Source: Panulirus ornatus (taxonomy: Eukaryota; Arthropoda; Malacostraca; Decapoda; Palinuridae). From it: a DNA stretch of 64,000 nucleotides. The notes below the pieces were generated by a model. The model was not told where the DNA came from and searched no databases. It saw nothing but the letters and a program-made list of their open reading frames with translations. The translations under genes and the position numbers were made by a program. Positions 23,190 to 32,927 of the stretch are shown here, piece after piece; position 1 is the stretch's first letter; each line of letters starts with the position of its first letter. Location of the stretch: assembly GCF_036320965.1 (NCBI RefSeq), contig NC_092235.1:12235239-12299238 (forward strand). Reading direction: 5' to 3'.

Positions 23190-23553
23190 CTATGCTTCTA
23201 CTGAGACTTTATCAGACTGTTCTACTTCGACAGGGGCTTCACTGGGCACTTCGTCTTTGTCATCCTTATTTCCATAAACATTAGGGTACTGTGCCATACA
23301 GTCAGACATTTGTCGGAAAGGTCCTATACAGTCACTACCTTTGGGATCTGCTTCTGAGTAGTAGAAACAAGTAAATGCTTCTCGAAACTCAACACCACAT
23401 GGCCCTGTTGCCATACCTCCTAAGCATGGGCAGGACCAATTGATTTCTCCATCTGGTTGTATAAGTCCAGCTGGAGGTTCATCATCCTCTGGTAATGATA
23501 CTGCTGCAGGTCCATTGTGGTCCTCCTCTGTTACAAATATTACACGATCTTTT
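23190..23553 (-). CDS. CHCHD4: CHCHD4/MIA40, last coding exon
   Basis: MIA40 is the oxidoreductase receptor of the mitochondrial intermembrane space. Through its CPC pair it forms disulfides in incoming twin-Cys proteins and is reoxidised by ALR/Erv1. Seen here: RVIFVTEEDH at the start, INWSCPCLGGMATGPC with the redox CPC motif, then two helices each with a CX9C pair (CGVEFREAFTC and CIGPFRQMSDC), followed by an acidic tail ending at TAG (23190-23192). About 120 residues fits the family apart from the short N-terminus. The exon probably begins at 23553 after a TAG acceptor. This leaves a split codon that would give the expected G-K-D-R order. The first exon (a handful of residues) was not found. 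All key cysteines are present, so I judge it functional. Confidence 0.93.
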
Positions 23554-23744
23554 CTATTTACTATTAGAACTATGAGTAGTACGTCTTGTTCACCCAGAAA
23601 TATATTTTGCCCCTCAGGTACTTCTACCAGCAAGACGACCATTGCTTATTCATTTCCAAGTATATGAGGCTTATAAGCTTTACAGCCATTCCTGTTCACA
23701 TTTAGGTGATAAAGGACATCTAACCTTACACATACCCTCAATGG
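23554..23744 (-). other. probable intron sequence upstream of the CHCHD4 exon
   Basis: The CHCHD4 frame stays open here to an ATG at 23640-23642, but the extra 29 residues are hydrophobic and unlike any MIA40. A splice acceptor (TAG before 23553) explains the break better. The polypyrimidine tract is weak. Confidence 0.55.
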
Positions 23745-26041
23745 TATGTGTATATATATATATTTTTCTTTTTTTTTATACATTGTCGCTGTCTCGCGCG
23801 TTTGCGAGGTAGCGCAAGGAAACAGACGAAAGAAATGGCCCAACCCCCCCCCATACACATGTATATACATACGTCCACACACGCAAATATACATACCTAC
23901 ACAGCTTTCCATGGTTTACGCCAGACGCTTTACATGCCTTGATTCAATCCACTGACAGCATGTCAGCCCCGGTATACCACATCGCTCCAATTCACTCTAT
24001 TCCTTGCCCTCCTTTCACCCTCCTGCATGTTCAGGCCCCTATCACACAAAATCTTTCACTCCATCTTTCCACCTCCAATTTGGTCTACCTCTTCTCCTTG
24101 TTCCCTCCACCTCCGACACATATATCCTCTTGGTCAATCTTTCCTCACTCATCCTCTCCATGTGCCCAAACCACTTCAAAACACCCTCTTCTGCTCTCTT
24201 AACCACGCTCTTTTTATTTCCACACATCTCTCTTACCCTTACGTTACTCACTCGATCAAACCACCTCACACCACACATTGTCCTCAAACATCTCATTTCC
24301 AGCACATCCATCCTCCTGTGCACAACTCTATCCATAGCCCACGCCTCGCAACCATACAACATTGTTGGCACCACTATTCCTTCAAACATACCCATTTTTG
24401 CTTTCCGAGATAATGTTCTCGACTTCCACACATTCTTCAAGGCCCCCAGAATTTTCGCCCCCTCCCCCACCCTATGATCCACTTCCGCTTCCATGGTTCC
24501 ATCCGCTGCCAGATCCACTCCCAGATATCTAAAACACTTCACTTCCTCCAGTTTTTCTCCATTCAAACTCACCTCCCAATTGACTTGACCCTCAACCCTA
24601 CTGTACCTAATAACCTTGCTCTTATTCACATTTACTCTTAACTTTCTTCTTCCACACACTTTACCAAACTCAGTCACCAGCTTCTGCAGTTTCACACATG
24701 AATCAGCCACCAGCGCTGTGTCATCAGCGAACAACAAGTGACTCACTTCCCAAGCTCTCTCATCCCCAACAGACTTCATACTTGCCCCTCTTTCCAAAAC
24801 TCTTGCATTTACCTCCCTAACAACACCATCCATAAACAAATTAAACAACCATGGAGACATCACACACCCCTGCCGCAAACCTACATTCACTGAGAACCAA
24901 TCACTTTCCTCTCTTCCTACACGTACACATGCCTTACATCCTCGATAAAAACTTTTCACTGCTTCTAACAACTTTCCTCCCACACCATATATTCTTAATA
25001 CCTTCCACAGAGCATCTCTATCAACTCTATCATATGCCTTCTCCAGATCCATAAATGCTACATACAAATCCATTTGCTTTTCTAAGTATTTCTCACATAC
25101 ATTCTTCAAAGCAAACACCTGATCCACACATCCTCTACCACTTCTGAAACCACACTGCTCTTCCCCAATCTGATGCTCTGTACATGCCTTCACCCTCTCA
25201 ATCAATACCCTCCCATATAATTTGCCAGGAATACTCAACAAACTTATACCTCTGTAATTTGAGCACTCACTCTTATCCCCTTTGCCTTTGTACAATGGCA
25301 CTATGCAAGCATTCCGCCAATCCTCAGGCACCTCACCATGAGTCATACATACATTAAATAACCTTACCAACCAGTCAACAATACAGTCACCCCCTTTTTA
25401 ATAAATTCCACTGCAATACCATCCAAACCTGCTGCCTTGCCGGCTTTCATCTTCCGCAAAGCTTTTACTACCTCTTCTCTGTTTACCAAATCATTTTCCC
25501 TAACCCTCGCACTTTGCACACCACCTCGACCAAAACACCCTATATCTGCCACTCTATCATCAAACACATTCAACAAACCTTCAAAATACTCACTCCATGG
25601 AAAAAGGTGAGAACAATGAAAGTAAGGGGAGTGGGGGAGGAATGGGATGTATTTAGGGAATCAGTGATGGATTGCGCAAAAGATGCTTGTGGCATGAGAA
25701 GAGTGGGAGGTGGGTTGATTGGAAAGGGTAGTGAGTGGTGGGATGAAGAAGTAAGAGTATTAGTGAAAGAGAAGAGAAAGGCATTTGGACGATTTTTGCA
25801 GGGAAAAAATGCAATTGAGTGGGAGACGTATAAAAGAAAGAGACAGGAGGTCAAGAGAAAGGTGCAAGAGGTGAAAAAAAGGGCAAATGAGGGTTGGGGT
25901 GAGAGAGTATCATTAAATTTTAGGGAGAATAAAAAGATGTTCTGGAAGGAGGTAAATAAAGTGCGTAAGACAAGTGAGCAAATGGGAACTTCAGTGAAGG
26001 GCGCAAATGGGGAGGTGATAACAAGTAGTGGTGATGTGAGA
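23745..26041 (-). mobile_element. RTE LINE copy R7 with 5' inversion
   Basis: The tail hairpin lies at 23780-23815. A short-type 3'UTR and the RT region follow on the minus strand up to 25597, then the piece 25598-26041 continues in the opposite orientation. The inverted piece covers the linker (GVGEEWDVFRESVMDCAKD to ITSSGDV) and fits the minus-strand piece in the parent with only about 6 bp missing, again a twin-priming structure. RT motifs are intact over 25370-24042 (LEKAYDRVDRD, FADDTALVADS). A 1-nt deletion near 25396 in a T run breaks the frame. The endonuclease is absent. Confidence 0.88.
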
Positions 26042-28570
26042 TATATATATTTATTTATTTATTTTGCTTTGTCGCTGTCTCCCGCGTTTGCGAGGTAGCG
26101 CAAGGAAACAGACGAAAGAAACGGTCCAACCCACCCCCATACACATGTATATACATACGTCCACACACGCAAATATACATACCTACACAGCTTTCCATGG
26201 TTTACCCTAGACGCTTCACATGCCTTGATACAATCCACTGACAGCACGTCAACCCCGGTATACCACATCGCTCCAATTCACTCTATTCCTTGCCCTCCTT
26301 TCACCCTCCTGCATGTTCAGGCCCCGATCACACAAAATCTTTTTCACTCCATCTTTCCACCTCCAATTTGGTCTCCCTCTTCTCCTCGTTCCCTCCACCT
26401 CCAACACATATATCCTCTTGGTCAATCTTTCCTCACTGATTCTCTCCATGTGACCAAACCATTTCAAAACACCCTCTTCTGCTCTCTCAACCACGCTCTT
26501 TTTATTTCCACACATCTCTCTCACCCTTACATTACTTACTCGATCAAACCACCTCACACCACACATTGTCCTCAAACATCTCATTTCCAGCACATCCACC
26601 CTCCTGCGCACAACTCTATCCATAGTCCACGCCTCGCAACCATACAACATTGTTGGAACCACTATTCCTTCAAACATACCCATTTTTGTTTTCCGAGATA
26701 ATGTTCTCGACTTCCACACATTCTTCAAGGCTCCCAGAATTTTCGCCCCCTCCCCCACCCTATGATCCACTTCCGCTTCCATGTTTCCATCCGCTGCCAG
26801 ATCCACTCCCAGATATCTAAAACACTTCACTTCCTCCAGTTTTTCTCCATTCAAACTCACCTCCCAATTGACTTGACCCTCAACCCTACTGTACCTAATA
26901 ACCTTCCTCTTATTCACATTTACTCTTAACTTTCTTCTTTCACACACTTTACCAAACTCAGTCACCAGCTTCTGCAGTTTCTCACATGAATCAGCCACCA
27001 GCGCTGTATCATCAGCGAACAACAACTGACTCACTTCCCAAGCTCTCTCATCCCCAACAGACTTCATACTTGCCCCTCTTTCCAAAACTCTTGCATTCAC
27101 CTCCCTAACAACCCCATCCATAAACAAATTAAACAACCATGGAGACATCACACACCCCTGCCGCAAACCTACATTCACTGAGAACCAATCACTTTCCTCT
27201 CTTCCTACACGTACACATGCCTTACATCCTCGATAAAAACTTTTCACTGCTTCTAACAACTTTCCTCCCACACCATATATTCTTAATACCTTCCACAGAG
27301 CATCTCTATCAACTCTATCATATGCCTTCTCCAGATCCATAAATGCTACATACAAATCCATTTGCTTTTCTAAGTATTTCTCACATACATTCTTCAAAGC
27401 AAACACCTGATCCACACATCCTCTACCACTTCGGAAACCACACTGCTCTTCCCCAATCTGATGCTCTGTACATGCCTTCACCCTCTCAATCAATACCCTC
27501 CCATATAATTTACCAGGAATACTCAACAAACTTATACCTCTGTAATTTGAGCACTCACTCTTATCCCCTTTGCCTTTGTACAATGGCACTATGCATGCAT
27601 TCCGCCAATCCTCAGGAACCTCAACATGAGTCATACATACATTAAATAACCTTACCAACCAGTCAATAATACAGTCACCCCCTTTTTTAATAAATTCCAC
27701 TGCAATACCATCCAAACCTGCTGCCTTGCCGGCTTTCATCTTCCGCAAAGCTTTTACTACCTCTTCTCTGTTTACCAAATCATTTTCCCTAACCCTCTCA
27801 CTTTGCACACCACCTCGACCAAAACACCCTATATCTGCCACTCTATCATCAAACACATTCAACAAACCTTCAAAATACTCACTCCATCTCCTTCTCACAT
27901 CACCACTACTTGTTATCACCTCCCCATTTGCGCCCTTCACTGAAGTTCCCATTTGCTCCCTTGTCTTACGCACTTTATTTACCTCCTTCCAGAACATCTT
28001 TTTATTCTCCCTAAAATTTAATGATACTCTCTCACCCCAATTCTCATTTGCCCTCTTTTTCACCTCTTGCACCTTTCTCTTGACCTGTCTCTTTCTTTTA
28101 TACATCTCCCACTCAATTGCATTTTTTCCCTGCAAAAATCGTCCAAATGCCTCTCTCTTCTCTTTCACTAATAATCTTACTTCTTCATCCCACCACTCAC
28201 TACCCTTTCTAATCAACCCACCTCCCACTCTTCTCATGCCACAAGCATCTTTTGCGCAATCCATCACTGATTCCCTAAATACATCCCATTCCTCCCCCAC
28301 TCCCCTTACTTCCATTGTTCTCACCTTTTTCCATTCTGTACTCAGTCTCTCCTGGTACTTCCTCACACAAGTCTCCTTCCCAAGCTCACTTACTCTCACC
28401 ACCCTCTTCACCCCAACATTCACTCTTCTTTTCTGAAAACTCATACAAATCTTCACCTTAGCCTCCACAAGATAATGATAAGACATCCCTCCAGTTGCAC
28501 CTCTCAGCACATTAATATCCAACATGCAGGGAATACGTGGGAAGTATTCTTTCTCCCCTATCCCCAGGGA
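26042..28570 (-). mobile_element. RTE LINE copy R8, endonuclease deleted
   Basis: From the 3' end at about 26060 (tail hairpin 26078-26105) to the LINE head at 28526-28570. An internal deletion joins 5'UTR base ~9217 to ORF base ~10010 of the R4 map, removing about 800 bp that encode most of the endonuclease. Head and tail are both present, so this is an internally deleted copy rather than a 5'-truncated one. Confidence 0.88.
26249..28525 (-). CDS. RTE reverse transcriptase, uninterrupted 758-codon frame
   Basis: Longest intact transposon frame in the window. An ATG from the 5'UTR (28523-28525) has been brought in frame with the end of the endonuclease by the internal deletion. Blocks in order: degraded SDH motif (SYHYLVE, residues 15-21), basic linker 100-215, LDGIAVEF 271-278, GISLLSIPGK 330-339, FMDLEKAYDRV 395-405 with the first catalytic Asp, LRQGCVMSPWLFNLFM 454-469, FADD 503-506 with the other two Asp (about 27008-27019) and the C-terminal [10 protein letters not shown] block near 720. 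No stop interrupts it, although the endonuclease needed for normal insertion is missing. Whether it is expressed is unknown. Confidence 0.85.
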   Translation of the reverse strand: MLDINVLRGATGGMSYHYLVEAKVKICMSFQKRRVNVGVKRVVRVSELGKETCVRKYQERLSTEWKKVRTMEVRGVGEEWDVFRESVMDCAKDACGMRRVGGGLIRKGSEWWDEEVRLLVKEKREAFGRFLQGKNAIEWEMYKRKRQVKRKVQEVKKRANENWGERVSLNFRENKKMFWKEVNKVRKTREQMGTSVKGANGEVITSSGDVRRRWSEYFEGLLNVFDDRVADIGCFGRGGVQSERVRENDLVNREEVVKALRKMKAGKAAGLDGIAVEFIKKGGDCIIDWLVRLFNVCMTHVEVPEDWRNACIVPLYKGKGDKSECSNYRGISLLSIPGKLYGRVLIERVKACTEHQIGEEQCGFRSGRGCVDQVFALKNVCEKYLEKQMDLYVAFMDLEKAYDRVDRDALWKVLRIYGVGGKLLEAVKSFYRGCKACVRVGREESDWFSVNVGLRQGCVMSPWLFNLFMDGVVREVNARVLERGASMKSVGDERAWEVSQLLFADDTALVADSCEKLQKLVTEFGKVCERRKLRVNVNKRKVIRYSRVEGQVNWEVSLNGEKLEEVKCFRYLGVDLAADGNMEAEVDHRVGEGAKILGALKNVWKSRTLSRKTKMGMFEGIVVPTMLYGCEAWTMDRVVRRRVDVLEMRCLRTMCGVRWFDRVSNVRVREMCGNKKSVVERAEEGVLKWFGHMERISEERLTKRIYVLEVEGTRRRGRPNWRWKDGVKKILCDRGLNMQEGERRARNRVNWSDVVYRG

Positions 28571-29232
28571 TATATATATATATATATTATCTCGGAAAGC
28601 AAAAATGGGTATGTTTGAAGGAATAGTGGTTCCAACAATGTTGTATGGTTGCGAGGCATGGGCTATGGATAGATTTGTGCGCAGGAGGATGGATGTGCTG
28701 GAAATGAGATGTTTGAGGACAATGTGTGGTGTGAGGTGGTTTGATCGAGTGAGTAACGTAAAGGTAAGAGAGATGTGTGGAAATAAAAAGAGCGTGGTTG
28801 AGAGAGCAGAAGAGGGTGTTTTGAAGTGGTTTGGTCACACGGAGAGAATGAGTGAGGAAAGATTGACCAAGAGGATATATGTGTCGGAGGTGGAGGGAAC
28901 GAGGAGAAGAGGGAGACCAAATTGGAGGTGGAAAGATGGAGTGAAAAAGATTTTGTGTGATCGGGGCCTGAACATGCAGGAGGGTGAAAGGAGGGCAAGG
29001 AATAGAGTGAATTGGAGCGATGTGGTATACCGGGGTTGACGTGCTGTCAGTGGATTGAATCAAGGCATGTGAAGCGTCTGGGGTAAACCATGGAAAGCTG
29101 TGTAGGTATGTATATTTGCGTGTGTGGACGTATGTATATACATGTGTATGGGGGGGGGTTGGGCCATTTCTTTCGTCTGTTTCCTTGCACTACCTCGCAA
29201 ACGCGGGAGACAGCGACAAAGTATAATAAAAA

Positions 29233-29240
<8 letters not shown>
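28571..29240 (+). mobile_element. RTE LINE copy R9, 3' end only
   Basis: After a short TA run (28571-28587) a plus-strand fragment encodes the last 150 residues of the LINE ORF ([20 protein letters not shown] to [10 protein letters not shown], stop at 29037-29039). A short-type 3'UTR, the tail hairpin (29184-29218) and an A run follow. It lies head to head with R8 across the TA run. Confidence 0.88.

Positions 29241-29298
<58 letters not shown>
29241..29298. repeat. (TA)n microsatellite between R9 tail and B element
   Basis: Perfect TA dinucleotides joining the R9 A-tail to the head of the next B element. Confidence 0.95.
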
Positions 29299-29300
<2 letters not shown>

Positions 29301-29542
29301 TCCCTGGGGATAGGGGATTAAGAATACTTCCCACATATTCCCTGCGTGTCGTAGAAGGCGACTAAAAGGGGAGGGAGCGGGGGGCTGGAAATCCTCCCCT
29401 CTCTTTTTTTTTTCTTTTTTTTTTTTTTTTTTAAAGGAAGGAACAGAGGGGGCCAGGTGAGGATATTCCAAAAAAGGCCCAGTCCTCTGTTCCTAACGCT
29501 ACCTCACTAATGCGGGAAATGGCGAATAGTTTAAAAGAAAGA

Positions 29543-29546
<4 letters not shown>
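29299..29546 (+). mobile_element. B element 5, complete (best example)
   Basis: Starts ATCCCTGGGGATAGGGG exactly like LINE R4 at 9168 and follows the LINE 5'UTR for about 105 bp, to the CTGGAAATCCTCCCCTC box. A T-rich run (29401-29432) and a 52-bp hairpin bounded by GAACAGAGG (29441) and CCTCTGTTC (29484-29492) come next. It ends with CGCTACCTCACTAATGCGGG and a TTTAAAAGAAA end. The tail resembles the LINE tail hairpin. It has no open frame and is followed by (TA)n. It reads as a non-autonomous partner of the RTE LINE. Confidence 0.82.

Positions 29547-29600
<54 letters not shown>
29547..29600. repeat. (TA)n microsatellite 3' of B element 5
   Basis: Perfect TA run directly after the B element tail. 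Confidence 0.95.
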
Positions 29601-29606
<6 letters not shown>

Positions 29607-29699
29607 ATTTCTTTCAATTTTGAAAATATAATAACATACAGAATGTCATTTTGAAATGTTTAATTTTGGTGATACAACTATTCTATCTTGCTATCTTTA

Positions 29700-30690
29700 T
29701 CTTAATTATATTGTTGATTGGCTAGGTAGGATTTTCAATGAATGTACAGCTCACTGGCAGAATGAGCATTGGCAGAATGCCAGCATAAAGCCAATGTATA
29801 AAGACAAAGGGAACAAAAGTGAACATTAACATTATAGCAATATAAGTTTGTTGAGTGTACCTGGTATGCTGTATGGGAGAGTGGCACCTGAGAGGCTGGT
29901 GGCATACATCAGGTTTCAAACTGGGGAAGAACAATGTGGCTTCAGTAATGGTATAGTATAAGTGGATTGGATGTTTCCTCTAACAAACAGGTGAGAAATC
30001 CTTAGAGAAACACAAGGTCTTGCATGGGTCTGGATATTGTGTATGATAGGGATGACAGAGATGGAGATGCTCTGTGGAAGGTGTTGCAAATATATGAAAA
30101 GGCAGGAAAGCTGCTAAAAGTAGTGAAGAGTTTTAATCAAGAGAAAAAAAAGCATGTCTGTGTGGACGAGAGTAGGGTGAGTAGATACAGGTGAAGGCAT
30201 ATTTGATGTTTGTGATATCACCATTGCTATATACTTTATGGATGGGGTTGTGAAGGGATATGAATCCAAGGGTCATGGGAAAGGAACAGGGATGGGAAGC
30301 TCGGAGGTCTGGGAGGTGATTTAGTTGTTTGCTGATGACACAGTGCTGGTGGCAGATTTGATTAACAAATCTGACTTCAGGAGCCTGTGAAAGGAGAAAG
30401 TTGAAAGCAAATGTGAATAAAAAGCAAAGTTTTTAGGTGTAAAGGGAACAAAGGCAGGTTATTGGGAGTGTGAGATTGTATAGAGAGAGCCTGGAGGTAG
30501 ATGAGAGTGGATATGGCAACAAACTGAACCATGGGGACTGAAGTAACCCATTTGGTGGGTGAGGCAGCAAATGTCAGGTGTGCATTGAGGAATGTGGAAA
30601 GGTCTTTAAGGGCAAAGATGGGCATATATGATCATAAAGAGGTTGTGTCAGTGCTATACAGAAGAGGGGTATGGCCTTAAATAAAGGTAT
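29700..30690 (+). mobile_element. RTE LINE copy R10, very old RT fragment
   Basis: Highly diverged plus-strand relic. Recognisable pieces are the block WQNAS..PMYKDKGNKSE at about 29765-29825, a GISLLSVPG-like stretch (29838), EEQCGFS (about 29925) and the FADD-like VxxFADDTVLVAD region (30325-30360). Many indels. It is distinctly more decayed than its neighbours and may be another subfamily. Confidence 0.7.
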
Positions 30691-30715
30691 ACATGAAAAA
30701 AAAAAAGTGTGGATA

Positions 30716-32927
30716 AGAAAAAAGGAGAGATAGGCAGTATATTTGAGGAAAGGAACCTGGATGTTTTGGCTCGAGTGAAATATAGCTCAAGGGTAAAGGG
30801 GAAGAGTGGTTTGGAAATGTCTTGGGAGTAAAGTCAGGGGTTGGTGTGAGGACAAGAGCAAAGGAAGGAGTAGCACTACTCCTGATATGGGTAAAACTGA
30901 AAGTGGATGGAGAGAGATGGGTGATTATCGGTGCCTATGCACCTGGTAAGGAGAAGAAAGATCATGAGAGGCAAGTGTTTTGGGAGCAGATGAGTGAGTG
31001 CATTAGCAGCTTTGATGCACAAGACTGGGTTATAGTGATGTTTGATTTGAATGCAAAGATGAGTAATGTGGCAGTTGAGGGTATAATTGGTGTACTTGGG
31101 ATGTACAGTGTTGTAAATGGAAATGGTGAAGAGCTTGTGGATTTGTGTGCTGAAAAAAGGACTGGTGATTGAGAATACCTGGTTTAAAAAGAGAGATATA
31201 CATAAGTACATGTATGTAAGTAGGCAGATATGGCCAGAGAGTGTTATTGGATTACATATCAATTGATAAGCACATGAAAGACAGACTTTTGGATGTTTAT
31301 GTGCTGAGAGGGGCAACTGGAGGGATGTCTGATCATTATCTTGTGGTGGAGAAGGAGATTACTAGAGGTTTTCAGAAAAGAAGACTTGGAAAAGAGACTT
31401 GTGTGAGGAAGTACCAGGAGAGACTTGAGTGCAGAATGGAAAAACATGAGAGCAAATGGTGTACGAGGAGTGGGGAGGAATGGGATGTATTTAGGGAAGC
31501 AATGATGGCTTGCACAAAAGATGCTTGTAGCATGAGAAAAGTGGAAGGTGGGCAGATTAAAAAGGGTGGTGAGTGGTGGAAAGAAGAAGTATGATTTTTA
31601 GTGAAAGGGAAGAGAGAGACGTTAGGACAATTTATGTAGGGAAGTACTGCAAATGATTGGAGGATGTACAAAAGAAAGTGGCAGGAGGTCAAGAGAAAGG
31701 TGCAAGAGGTGAAAAAGAGGGCAAATGAGAGTTGGGGTGGGAGAGCATCGTTAAATTTTAGGGAGAATAAAAAAGATGTTTTGGAAGGAGATAAATACAG
31801 TGCGTTAGACATGAGAACAAATGGGAACATAGGTGAAGAGGGTTAATGGTGAGGTAATAACAATTAGTGGTGAAGTGAGAGAGGATATAAAGTGAGTATT
31901 CTGAAGGTTTTTTGAATGTGTTTGATGATAGAGTGGCAGATATAGAGTGTTTTCGTTGAGGTGGTGCACGAGGTGAGAGGGTCAGGGAGAATAGTTTGGT
32001 AAACAGAGAAGAGGTAGTGAAGGCACTGCAGAAGATGAAAGCAACCAAGGTAGTGGGTTTGGATGGTATTGCAGTGGAATTTATTAAAAAAGGGGGTGAC
32101 TGTGTTGTTGACTGGTTGGTAAGGATATTCAATATATGTATGGTTCATGGTGAAGCGCATTGAGGATTGGTGTAATGCATGCATAGTGCTAATGTACAAA
32201 GGCAAAGGGGATAAATGTGAGTGTTCAAATTACAGAGGTATAAGTTTGTTGAGTATTCCTGGTAAATTATATGGGAGGGTATTGATTGAGAGGGTAAAGG
32301 CATATACTGAACATCAGATTGGGGAAGAGCAGTGTGATTTTAGAAGTGGCAGAGGATGTGTGGATCAAGCGTTTGCTTTGAAGAGTATGTGTGAGAAATA
32401 CTTAGAAAAACAGATGGATTTGTATATACTATCTATGGATCTGGCGAAGGCATATGATATAGTTGACAGAGATGCTTTGTGGAAGGTATCTAGAGTATAT
32501 GGAGTGGGAGATAAGTTGCTAGAAGCAGTGAAAAGTTATTATCAAGAATGTAAGGCATGTGTAAGAGTGGGAAGAGAGGAAAGTGATTGGTTCTCAGTGA
32601 ATGGAGGTTTGTGGCAGGGGTGTGTGATGTCTCCATGGTTGTTCAATTTGTTTATGGATGGGGTGGTTAGGGAGGTGAATGCAAGAGTTTTGCAGAGAGG
32701 GGAAAGTATGCAGTCTGTTGTGGATGAGACAGCTTGGGAAGTGTCAGTTGTTGTTCAATGATGATACAGCGCTGGTGGCTGATTTGGGTGAGAAACTGCA
32801 GAAGTTGGTGACAGAGTTTGGTACATTATGTGAAAGACAAAAGTTGAGAGTAACTGTGAATAAGAGCAAGGTTATATGGTTCAGTTGGGTTGAGGGACAA
32901 GTTAATTGGGAGGTAAGTTTGAATGGA
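30716..32927 (+). mobile_element. RTE LINE copy R11, part 1 (host of nested insertions)
   Basis: Old plus-strand copy, 5'-truncated just inside the endonuclease. It includes YAPGKEKKD (30940), MFDLNAK where the catalytic-type GD is altered to FD (31040), SDHYLV (31330) and the RT up to the VNWEVSLNG block. The active site near 32755 reads as FNDDTALVAD after a small deletion. The copy stops at a target-site duplication (32917-32927, GTTTGAATGGA) and resumes at 36431. Many stops. Confidence 0.85.

Noticed and set aside
23554..23642. N-terminal extension of CHCHD4 to an upstream ATG
   Set aside because: The 29 extra residues match no MIA40, and a splice acceptor at the expected exon border explains the frame better.
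27343..28436. Long open frames antisense to the LINE ORF (for example 236 codons at 27726-28436, similar ones in every copy)
   Set aside because: They mirror the purine-rich sense strand: low-complexity Ser/Pro/Leu/Phe strings with no domain, and they decay with each copy. Best explained by base composition.
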